The notes below the pieces were generated by a model that was not told the origin of the DNA, did no database searches, and saw only the letters and a list, made by a program, of their open reading frames with translations. A program made the translations under genes and the position numbers. This document shows positions 1-5,251 of a DNA stretch of 10,725 nucleotides, piece by piece; the first letter of the stretch is position 1, and every line of letters starts with the position of its first letter. This DNA is from Acholeplasmatales bacterium (GTDB taxonomy: Bacteria > Bacillota_I > Bacilli_A > Acholeplasmatales > Anaeroplasmataceae). The stretch is from contig JAILPD010000090.1 of the NCBI GenBank assembly GCA_024690445.1, positions 1-10,725 on the forward strand, read 5' to 3'.

Positions 1-953
1 CATGTTTGACTAGATGGATAATATCTATCTATCTTTTTTAAAGTCTTGTCATAATGCTCACATTTATATTCTAGTAATGTTTTAATTTTACCTAATGATG
101 ATGTGAGCATCTTTCTTTTATGCTTCTTCAATTTTTGTTTAGATAACAAATCTATAATATCTAAATCTTCCATATAGATAATATCATAATTAGTAACTAT
201 GGCTTTCGTTGCTTTATGGATATTATCTAATATATAGTTATCCTTATATCTATAGATTTTTGCTAATTTCTTTCTTTGTTTATTATAATTATTAGAATTT
301 AACTCACATTTAGATAATTTTCTTTGTTCTTTTCTAATTTTACTATTAATTTTATCTAGATTTAATTCAGAAATATATGTTTCATTATTACTAGTTGTAA
401 TTAGCTTTCTTACACCTAAATCTATTCCTACACTTTTTCCTGTTTTTATTAATGCCTTCTCTTCACATTCATATATTATAGATGCTTCATATATACCACT
501 TTTCAATAACTTAACTGTAACACTGATAATTTTATTGTTTCTTATATCTTTTTTATATTTACATTTAATTATTCCTAATTTAGGAAGTTTTATTCCTTTT
601 TCAAATAAAACTATATTATTATTTGTAAAATTTGTTCTATAAGCTTGTTCGTTATGCTTTTTCTTAAAAACAGGAGCTTTAGCTCTTTTTGAAAAGAAAT
701 TATCATATGCAGTTTGCAAATTTCTTAATGAATTCTGTAATGCAAATTTATCCGCTTCTTTTAAGAATTTGGTTTCTTCACTATTTTTAATTTCTGTTAA
801 TTTCTTACTCCAATTAGTATATCTATAATCTTTATTATTTTTTGAATAATCTAAAAAATAATTATATACATACCTTGTGTGACCGAAGATTATATTTAAA
901 GTATTTATTTGTTTTTTATTTGGATATAATCTTATCCTTATCCCTTTTTGCAT
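1..953 (-). CDS. tnpB: TnpB, IS605-type RNA-guided nuclease (3' end outside window)
   Basis: The first 317 residues are visible and uninterrupted. TnpB is the programmable RuvC-type nuclease of IS200/IS605 elements; it uses an omega-RNA made from the element's end and helps retain the element. Start ATG at 953 lies inside the tnpA 3' end, with AAGGTG six bases upstream; the N-terminus MQKGIRIRLYPNKKQ is the family's usual opening. The first RuvC aspartate is in GIDLG (D178) and the glutamate is in YMEDLDI (E262). The visible part ends at RYYPSSQT, normally followed at once by the zinc-ribbon CxxCG and then the third RuvC aspartate. Those are outside the window, so activity cannot be fully judged. 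TnpB is usually about 360-430 residues, so roughly 50-100 are missing. Confidence 0.93.
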   Translation of the reverse strand, partial: MQKGIRIRLYPNKKQINTLNIIFGHTRYVYNYFLDYSKNNKDYRYTNWSKKLTEIKNSEETKFLKEADKFALQNSLRNLQTAYDNFFSKRAKAPVFKKKHNEQAYRTNFTNNNIVLFEKGIKLPKLGIIKCKYKKDIRNNKIISVTVKLLKSGIYEASIIYECEEKALIKTGKSVGIDLGVRKLITTSNNETYISELNLDKINSKIRKEQRKLSKCELNSNNYNKQRKKLAKIYRYKDNYILDNIHKATKAIVTNYDIIYMEDLDIIDLLSKQKLKKHKRKMLTSSLGKIKTLLEYKCEHYDKTLKKIDRYYPSSQT

Positions 954-1347
954 CCTCTTCACCTTGATTTTGTATATATTTCTTTATATTATCCATAACA
1001 TTATCACTTGTAGTTGCTATGTAATATGAAGGACTCCATATGTGCCCTCCCCATAGTACTTTACTAATTTCATCTTTATGTTTTTGATTTAATAGTCTTG
1101 CGGAAACACCTTTTAATGTTTTCATTACTACAGGAACAGAATCCTGTGGTGACAATCCCAATAACATATGAACATGATCTTTATCGGTATTAATTTCAAC
1201 TAATTCATAATTATTATTCTTACAGATATTTGTGATGATATCTATAAAATCATCCTTAATGTCATCTATTAATATTTTATGCCTATATTTAACACACCAA
1301 ACAATATGATAATAAATATCATAAACGTAGCCTCTACCATGTTTCAT
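916..1347 (-). CDS. tnpA: IS200/IS605 Y1 (HUH) transposase TnpA
   Basis: This small single-strand transposase cuts and rejoins element ends recognised as hairpins. It is 143 residues, normal for the family. The HUH motif is HVH (H58, H60), and the nucleophilic tyrosine is in NIKKYIQNQ (Y124). Other family signatures are the YHIVWCVKYRHKIL start and WGGHIWSPSYY. The frame is open 11 codons further upstream, but I take ATG at 1347. It has AAGGGG nine bases upstream, and the longer form would begin at the promoter -10 box. The 3' end overlaps tnpB by 38 bp, suggesting coupled translation. No frameshift or missing catalytic residue is seen, so the gene looks functional. Confidence 0.95.
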   Translation of the reverse strand: MKHGRGYVYDIYYHIVWCVKYRHKILIDDIKDDFIDIITNICKNNNYELVEINTDKDHVHMLLGLSPQDSVPVVMKTLKGVSARLLNQKHKDEISKVLWGGHIWSPSYYIATTSDNVMDNIKKYIQNQGEEDAKRDKDKIISK

Positions 1348-1368
1348 AATAACATTCCCCTTAATAGT

Positions 1369-1377
1369 ATTATACCA
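1369..1377 (-). promoter_or_regulatory. Extended -10 promoter of tnpA
   Basis: Minus strand reads TGGTATAAT, a perfect -10 hexamer (1374 to 1369) preceded by the TGn of an extended -10. It lies just upstream of the tnpA ribosome binding site AAGGGG (1362 to 1357). No good -35 box is seen 16-18 bp further upstream, which fits an extended -10 promoter. Confidence 0.6.
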
Positions 1378-1412
1378 CATTTTATGACATATACAGAGAA
1401 AAATATGACATT

Positions 1413-1434
1413 TATATACTTTGTATATACTTTG
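1413..1434. repeat. Tandem 11-bp direct repeat in the IS left end
   Basis: TATATACTTTG occurs twice, back to back with no spacer (1413-1423 and 1424-1434), about one helical turn apart. It lies upstream of the tnpA promoter, inside the element's left end. It could be a protein-binding site or simple slippage; the sequence does not decide. Confidence 0.7.
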
Positions 1435-1488
1435 AGAAAATTCATTGACATATGCACTATTTTAACATCTATTTTATGTATTTTTGAG

Positions 1489-1538
1489 AAAAATAAAAAG
1501 AACCTTACTCGTAAATTAATTAACGAGTGTGCGGTTCT
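1489..1538 (-). terminator. Left-end hairpin of the IS, terminator-like on the minus strand
   Basis: The outer arms AGAACC and GGTTCT (1499-1504 with 1533-1538) enclose the inner arms ACTCGT and ACGAGT (1507-1512 with 1523-1528) around a 10-nt loop. On the minus strand the 3' arm runs straight into TTTTATTTTT, so a transcript entering the element from the flank would meet an intrinsic terminator before tnpA. IS200 is known to carry such a structure against read-in transcription. The same hairpin may also be the TnpA recognition structure of the left end, although it is larger than the short hairpins known for ISHp608 and ISDra2. Both roles are inference. Confidence 0.65.
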
Positions 1539-1544
1539 AATTTA

Positions 1545-1820
1545 TCAATCGAATTATTCAGTGTTATAGAACGAATAGATGCCACAAAACCTAAATACAT
1601 TAGTTATGAAATTAATTATCAATTATATAAGAATACAGAGTGTTATTTATTCACTTTTAAAGTATTGGAAAATAAAAAATATCATATTCCTAACAGGGTA
1701 TTTCAATTTCACCAGCCAATAAATTATTTAAAGAGAGGTAAAAGAGAATTGTGTAAATCCAATAGAATAAAATATATAGGACCTTCAAAAGGCGGTCATT
1801 GGGAAATAAAAGAAGATTAG
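1545..1820 (+). pseudogene. 3' fragment of an unrecognised gene interrupted by the IS
   Basis: About 91 codons are open up to TAG at 1818-1820. No ATG lies in frame. The only possible start is GTG at 1527, inside the IS left-end hairpin and without a ribosome binding site, so the true 5' part was probably separated by the insertion. I do not recognise the family. The C-terminus, RIKYIGPSKGGHWEI, resembles the wing of winged-helix domains that close some AlbA_2/AAA_4 (RecG-like) and Fic-type regulators. That is a weak impression only. The fragment ends 45 bp before the RhuM-Fic gene on the same strand, so it may once have led that operon. Confidence 0.6.
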
Positions 1821-1865
1821 TGCTTTATTATAAAAAACAAAAATTATAGAGGAGAAATAATAATT

Positions 1866-2825
1866 ATGGAAAAATATGAAATTGTAAAATTTGTAGATAA
1901 TAATTTTGAACTTGATGTAAGAGCTGATAAAGAAAATGAAACAGTATGGTTAACTCAAGAAGAAATGTCTGAATTATTTGGAGTTGATAGAACCCGAATT
2001 ACTCGTCATATTAACAATATATATAATGAAGAGGAATTGGACAAAAATAGCACGTGTGCGGAAAACGCACATATGGGTACTTTAGGTGTTCAAAGATACT
2101 CATATAAACTATACAATTTAGATATGATTATATCAGTTGGCTATAGAGTTAAATCTCAAAGAGGTATTATTTTTAGAAGATGGGCTAATAAGGTTTTGAA
2201 AGAGTATTTAATTCAAGGATATTCAATTAACAATAAGAGATTAGAAAAACTTAATAAAGTAATAGATATTCAAAATAAGATGCTTGCATCTGCTTTAAAT
2301 ATAGATTCATATGAATTAAATGAAGTTATTAAAACATATACTAATGCTTTAGATTTATTAGATGATTATGATCACCAAAGATTAATTAAACCTAAAGGTA
2401 ATGAAACTATTTATAAGATAGAATATGATGAAGCTAGAAGAATAATAGATTCAATGAAATTTAAAAATGATTCTAATCTATTTGGAGTAGAAAAAGAAGA
2501 TGGTAAATTAAATGGTATATTAGAAGCAGTATACCAAAATGTATTTGGTACTGAATTATATTCAACAATAGAAGATAAAGCTGCACACTTATTATATTTC
2601 TTAGTGAAAGACCATCCTTTTACTGATGGATGTAAAAGAATAGCTGCTACATTATTCTTAGAATTCTTAAATAAAAATAAGAGATTAGTTAAAAATGGAA
2701 AACTAATAATATCTAATAATACATTAGTTGCTATTACACTTTTAACTGCAGAATCTAAACCAGAAGAAATGGAAATAATGGTAAATGTAATTATGCATTT
2801 ATTAAATGGAGATAATAATGAATAA
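1866..2825 (+). CDS. RhuM-domain / Fic-Doc domain fusion protein
   Basis: The protein has 319 residues, probably cytoplasmic. The N-terminal RhuM domain (about 1-120) has WLTQEEMSELFGVDRTRITRHI, a helix-turn-helix-like stretch, then KNSTCAENAHMG and YNLDMIISVGYRVKSQRGI. The C-terminal Fic/Doc domain (about 180-315) has the active-site loop HPFTDGCKR (H250 to R258). Fic and Doc enzymes transfer AMP or phosphate to protein targets, and Doc is a toxin. The loop has Cys at 256 where the canonical motif has Asn; I cannot tell whether this is a subfamily trait or impairs catalysis. Target and activity are unknown. Start ATG at 1866 has AGAGGAG 11 bases upstream. No clear promoter is seen, so transcription may once have come through the broken gene upstream. 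The ORF6N genes follow. The sequence for residues 63-70 is palindromic. Confidence 0.9.
   Translation: MEKYEIVKFVDNNFELDVRADKENETVWLTQEEMSELFGVDRTRITRHINNIYNEEELDKNSTCAENAHMGTLGVQRYSYKLYNLDMIISVGYRVKSQRGIIFRRWANKVLKEYLIQGYSINNKRLEKLNKVIDIQNKMLASALNIDSYELNEVIKTYTNALDLLDDYDHQRLIKPKGNETIYKIEYDEARRIIDSMKFKNDSNLFGVEKEDGKLNGILEAVYQNVFGTELYSTIEDKAAHLLYFLVKDHPFTDGCKRIAATLFLEFLNKNKRLVKNGKLIISNNTLVAITLLTAESKPEEMEIMVNVIMHLLNGDNNE
2051..2075. repeat. Palindrome inside the RhuM part of the RhuM-Fic gene
   Basis: Arms TGTGCG (2055-2060) and CGCACA (2066-2071) enclose the loop GAAAA. A G-T pair and two more outer pairs (CA with TG) follow after one mismatch. Thirteen of the 25 bases are G or C in an otherwise AT-rich gene. 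It encodes the variable STCAENAHM segment. Comparable palindromes sit in the two ORF6N genes downstream. Confidence 0.75.
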
Positions 2826-2846
2826 AAAGGTTGAAGAAAAATAGAG

Positions 2847-2872
2847 CATAATTGAATTATACGAGGATAAAT
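2847..2872 (+). repeat. 26-bp direct repeat, copy 1 (leader of first ORF6N gene)
   Basis: This is identical to 3273-3298, with a period of 426 bp. It contains the GAGG ribosome binding site of the gene it precedes. The bases just upstream (2831-2846) also match the corresponding stretch before copy 2, with a few differences. The duplicated unit therefore includes the leader and the gene. Confidence 0.9.
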
Positions 2873-2875
2873 AAT

Positions 2876-3256
2876 ATGGAGAAAAATGAGATTATAGTAC
2901 CAGAATTAAATAATGAAACGATTGAATCTATGATTTATATTATTAGAGGCAAAAGAGTAATGCTTGATTTTGAACTGGCAAAAATATATGGATATGAAAC
3001 AAAAAGATTTAATGAACAAGTAAAGAATAATATTAATAAATTTCCTGAAAGATATAGATTTCAAATAACTAATGAAGAATTAAAAGAAATAGCGAGGTCG
3101 AAAAAATCGACCGCGCAAATTTGGGCAACAAATAAAGGCGGTCGTACCAGTTTACCCTATGCCTTTACTGAACAAGGAATATATATGTTAATGACTGTAT
3201 TAAAAGGAGAATTAGCCACTAAACAAAGTCTAGCATTAGTACGTGCTTTTAAATAG
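2876..3256 (+). CDS. ORF6N-domain protein, truncated tandem copy
   Basis: This 126-residue protein consists of little more than the ORF6N domain, a probable DNA-binding domain common in phage antirepressors and in accessory genes. It has IPELNNETIESMIYIIRGKRVML-like opening features, AKIYGYETKRFNEQVKNN, then GGRTSLPYAFTEQG and YMLMTVLKGELATKQS. It ends at RAFK, where the next copy continues RAFKQMKDYIVE; TAG stands here where the other copy has CAA. The C-terminal extension is therefore lost. Start ATG at 2876 follows GAGG by nine bases; an in-frame TTG at 2852 lies before the ribosome binding site and is not used. Only 50 bp separate it from RhuM-Fic, so they are likely co-transcribed. It may be a decaying duplicate or a short competing form. 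Confidence 0.85.
   Translation: MEKNEIIVPELNNETIESMIYIIRGKRVMLDFELAKIYGYETKRFNEQVKNNINKFPERYRFQITNEELKEIARSKKSTAQIWATNKGGRTSLPYAFTEQGIYMLMTVLKGELATKQSLALVRAFK
3092..3116. repeat. Palindrome inside the first ORF6N gene
   Basis: Arms GGTCGA (3096-3101) and TCGACC (3107-3112) enclose a five-A loop. After one mismatch the outer arms GCG and CGC pair. Fifteen of 25 bases are G or C, a sharp local peak. It starts exactly at codon 73 and encodes ARSKKSTAQ in the variable segment before GGRTSLPYAFTEQG. Confidence 0.85.
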
Positions 3257-3272
3257 ATGAAGGAAAATATAA

Positions 3273-3298
3273 CATAATTGAATTATACGAGGATAAAT
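3273..3298 (+). repeat. 26-bp direct repeat, copy 2 (leader of second ORF6N gene)
   Basis: This is an exact copy of 2847-2872, containing the GAGG ribosome binding site that sits six bases before the ATG at 3299. It begins 17 bp after the premature stop of the first ORF6N gene. Confidence 0.9.
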
Positions 3299-3802
3299 AT
3301 GATAGAGAATGAATTGATAATACCCGAATTAAATAATGAAACAATAGAATCTATGATTTATATTATCCGTGGTAAAAAAGTAATGTTAGACTTTGAACTT
3401 GCAAAAATATATGGATACGAAACAAAGAATTTTAATAGGCAAGTAAAGAATAATATAGATAAATTCGATAGAGATTTTAGATTTCAATTAAATAAGGAAG
3501 AATATGATATAGTCTTGAAGTGCAAAAATTTCACATCAAGTTGGGGTGGAAATAGAAAATCACCTTATGCCTTTACTGAACAAGGAATTTATATGTTAAT
3601 GACTGTATTAAAGGGAGACTTAGCTACAAGACAGAGCAAGGCCTTAATACGTGCCTTTAAACAAATGAAGGATTATATAGTTGAAAATAACAATTTATCA
3701 TTAAATACAAATTCATATATAGAATCTAAATTTTCAGCATGTGATAAAAGATTTGAATCAATTGAAAATAAATTAGAAATGGTTGAAATGATAAAATGTT
3801 AG
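3299..3802 (+). CDS. ORF6N-domain protein with C-terminal helical extension
   Basis: The protein has 167 residues. The N-terminal ORF6N domain (about 1-122) closely matches the preceding gene at residues 1-57 and again from PYAFTEQGIYMLMTVLKG onward. The stretch between, about residues 58-88, differs and here reads LKCKNFTSSWGGNRKSPY. Residues 123-165 form a predicted helix or coiled coil with SKFSACDKRFESIENKLEMVE. Related proteins are, from memory, often longer, so the C-terminus may also be shortened. ORF6N proteins are probable DNA-binding regulators, found as phage antirepressors and in stand-alone accessory loci. Start ATG at 3299 has GAGG six bases upstream; the in-frame TTG at 3278 precedes the ribosome binding site. 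The TAG stop lies inside the 5' arm of a strong terminator, so this is the last gene of the module. Confidence 0.87.
   Translation: MIENELIIPELNNETIESMIYIIRGKKVMLDFELAKIYGYETKNFNRQVKNNIDKFDRDFRFQLNKEEYDIVLKCKNFTSSWGGNRKSPYAFTEQGIYMLMTVLKGDLATRQSKALIRAFKQMKDYIVENNNLSLNTNSYIESKFSACDKRFESIENKLEMVEMIKC
3514..3540. repeat. Palindrome inside the second ORF6N gene
   Basis: Arms CTTGA and TCAAG (3514-3518 with 3536-3540), then GTG and CAC (3520-3522 with 3532-3534), then AA and TT pair around an A-rich centre, with single mismatches between the blocks. It covers codon 73 onward, the same codon position as the palindrome in the first ORF6N gene, but the arm sequence is entirely different. Confidence 0.75.
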
Positions 3803-3842
3803 TAGACACTAAAAAACCAAAAGTGTTTATTAACATTTTTTT
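3796..3842 (+). terminator. Intrinsic terminator of the RhuM/ORF6N module
   Basis: A 15-bp stem pairs 3796-3810 with 3822-3836. It includes two G-T pairs that become G-U in plus-strand RNA, with an 11-nt loop. A run of seven T (3836-3842) and more T-rich sequence follow. The stop codon of the last ORF6N gene is within the 5' arm. It isolates the module from the isocitrate dehydrogenase gene. Confidence 0.85.
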
Positions 3843-3866
3843 CTTTTCTTTATTGTATAAATATTT

Positions 3867-3872
3867 TATAAT
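3867..3872 (+). promoter_or_regulatory. Candidate -10 box of the isocitrate dehydrogenase gene
   Basis: TATAAT lies 27 bp before the start codon, between the upstream terminator and the ribosome binding site GGAGG (3885-3889). No convincing -35 box is seen; the upstream sequence is T-rich. The gene needs its own promoter because a strong terminator precedes it. Confidence 0.45.
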
Positions 3873-3899
3873 ATTTATGATTTCGGAGGTATTGAAATT

Positions 3900-5114
3900 A
3901 TGAAAAAAATTAAAATGTCCACACCACTTGTTGAGATGGATGGAGACGAAATGACAAGAATTCTATGGAAGATGATTAAGGATGAATTAATCTTACCTTT
4001 CGTAGACTTAAAAACAGAGTATTATGACTTAGGCTTAGTTGAAAGAGAAAAGACTAAGGACCAAGTTACAATTGATTCTGCAAATGCAACAAAGAAGTAT
4101 GGTGTAGCTGTAAAGTGTGCAACTATTACACCAAACAAGCAAAGAGTTGAGGAATATAATCTATCAACTATGTGGAAGAGTCCAAATGGTACTATTAGAT
4201 CTATTCTAGATGGTACAGTATTTAGAGCTCCAATTATCATTGATACTATTAAGCCAGTAGTAAAGAATTGGAAGAAGCCTATCACTATTGCACGTCATGC
4301 TTATGGCGATGTTTATAAGGATACTGAAATTAGAGTAGAAAAGCCAGGTAAGGCTGAATTATTATTCACTGACGTTGATGGAAATGTAACAAAGAATACA
4401 ATTTATGATTTTGAATGTGCTGGTGTTCTTCAGGGCTTATATAACAAAGATTCATCAATTGAATCATTTGCTCATTCATGTTTTAAGTTCGCTATTGATA
4501 CAAAACAAGATTTATGGTTCTCTACAAAGGATACTATTTCTAAAAAGTATGACCAAACATTTAAGTTAAAGTTCCAAGAAATTTATGATACTTGTTATAA
4601 GAGTGAATTTGAAAAGCTTGGTATCACATATTTCTATACATTAATTGATGATGCGGTTGCTCGTGTTATTAGAAGTGAAGGTGGCTATATTTGGGCACTT
4701 AAGAACTATGATGGTGACGTAATGAGTGATATGGTTTCAACTGCATTTGGTTCACTTGCTATGATGACATCTGTATTAGTATCACCAGATGGAAAGTATG
4801 AATATGAAGCTGCTCATGGTACTGTAACTAGACATTATTATAAGTACTTAAAGGGTGAAGAAACATCTACAAACCCTATGGCAACAATCTTCGCTTGGAG
4901 TGGCGCTTTAAAGAAGAGAGCTGAATTAGATAAGCTAGATGATTTATATAATTTCGGTGTTAAACTAGAAGAAGCTTGTGTTGATACATTACTTCAAGGC
5001 TATATGACTAAGGACTTAGTAAATTTAGTTGTTGAAGGAACTAAAGCTTATTCTTTAAATTCTCATGATTTTATTGTAAAAATTAGAGAAAATTTAGAAA
5101 AGAAATTAGCATAG
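3900..5114 (+). CDS. icd: NADP-dependent isocitrate dehydrogenase, eukaryote-like class
   Basis: This 404-residue cytoplasmic homodimeric enzyme oxidises isocitrate to 2-oxoglutarate with NADP, supplying the carbon skeleton for glutamate synthesis. It belongs to the class shared with human IDH1/2, not the E. coli Icd class. Isocitrate-binding residues are in [10 protein letters not shown] (S94, N96, R100), R109 and [11 protein letters not shown] (R132, aligning with human R132; Y139). Metal aspartates are in [10 protein letters not shown] (D250, D251) and NYDGDVMSD (D273, D277). The NADP signature is HGTVTRHY with [12 protein letters not shown]. Length is normal and no key residue is missing. 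GGAGG lies 10 bases before ATG at 3900. It has its own terminator and stands alone, with no citrate synthase or aconitase gene in the window. Confidence 0.96.
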   Translation: MKKIKMSTPLVEMDGDEMTRILWKMIKDELILPFVDLKTEYYDLGLVEREKTKDQVTIDSANATKKYGVAVKCATITPNKQRVEEYNLSTMWKSPNGTIRSILDGTVFRAPIIIDTIKPVVKNWKKPITIARHAYGDVYKDTEIRVEKPGKAELLFTDVDGNVTKNTIYDFECAGVLQGLYNKDSSIESFAHSCFKFAIDTKQDLWFSTKDTISKKYDQTFKLKFQEIYDTCYKSEFEKLGITYFYTLIDDAVARVIRSEGGYIWALKNYDGDVMSDMVSTAFGSLAMMTSVLVSPDGKYEYEAAHGTVTRHYYKYLKGEETSTNPMATIFAWSGALKKRAELDKLDDLYNFGVKLEEACVDTLLQGYMTKDLVNLVVEGTKAYSLNSHDFIVKIRENLEKKLA

Positions 5115-5123
5115 TTGACAATG

Positions 5124-5152
5124 AGTGTCCTATTGATAGGGACACTTTTTTT
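5124..5152 (+). terminator. Intrinsic terminator of icd
   Basis: Arms AGTGTCC (5124-5130) and GGACACT (5140-5146) can extend inward, and a run of seven T follows. It starts nine bases after the icd stop codon. Confidence 0.9.
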
Positions 5153-5192
5153 CTTTGTGTATCGTTAAAATTCGTATAAAACGCATTTTTTA

Positions 5193-5234
5193 TTAATTAT
5201 AGTTTAATTATGTCGATTATGATAGAATTATAAT
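5193..5234 (+). promoter_or_regulatory. Probable promoter region of the EAL-domain gene
   Basis: TATAAT at 5229-5234 lies 17 bp before the start codon. That is a very short leader, but it still holds the ribosome binding site AAGGG (5238-5242). Upstream, TTAATTAT occurs twice with an 11-bp period (5193-5200 and 5204-5211) and could be an activator site or an AT-rich UP-like tract. No clear -35 box is present. Confidence 0.4.
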
Positions 5235-5251
5235 TAGAAGGGACTGATGAT

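Larger units (their letters stand above)
1..1543 (-). mobile_element. IS200/IS605-family insertion sequence (right end beyond the window)
   Basis: A Y1 transposase gene and a TnpB gene lie in the same direction and overlap by 38 bp, the usual IS605-type arrangement when the genes are not divergent. The left end, upstream of tnpA, has an imperfect hairpin (1499-1538). These elements move as single strands, make no target duplication, and insert 3' of a short fixed tetra- or pentamer. On the minus strand TTGAT (1548 to 1544) lies just outside the hairpin and is a candidate for that target, because TTGAT is the ISDra2 target; here this is inference. The element abuts a start-less gene fragment on its right. 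The right end and the omega-RNA region are not in the window. The outer boundary at about 1543 is an estimate. Confidence 0.85.

Noticed and set aside
1348..1380. N-terminal extension of tnpA to 1380
   Set aside because: The extension covers the -10 box and the ribosome binding site of the ATG at 1347.
1445..1475. Outward plus-strand promoter in the IS left end (TTGACA at 1445-1450)
   Set aside because: The -35 is perfect but the best -10 (TATTTT) is 19 bp away and poor, so I do not call it.
1527..1544. GTG at 1527 as the start of an intact gene
   Set aside because: It lies within the IS hairpin with no Shine-Dalgarno sequence; the frame downstream looks like the tail of a longer gene.
1279..1569. 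Plus-strand open frame of 96 codons
   Set aside because: It is antisense to tnpA and runs through the IS left end and hairpin, has no ribosome binding site, and has no recognisable protein.
2847..3298. CRISPR-like repeat
   Set aside because: There are only two copies, 426 bp apart with a gene between; this is a gene duplication, not an array.
2041..3560. Diversity-generating retroelement acting on the variable cassettes
   Set aside because: No reverse transcriptase gene and no template repeat with adenine-specific changes is seen in the window.
4022..4285. Minus-strand open frame of 87 codons within icd
   Set aside because: It is a shadow of a well-conserved gene, and its leucine-, valine- and phenylalanine-rich product reflects the antisense frame.
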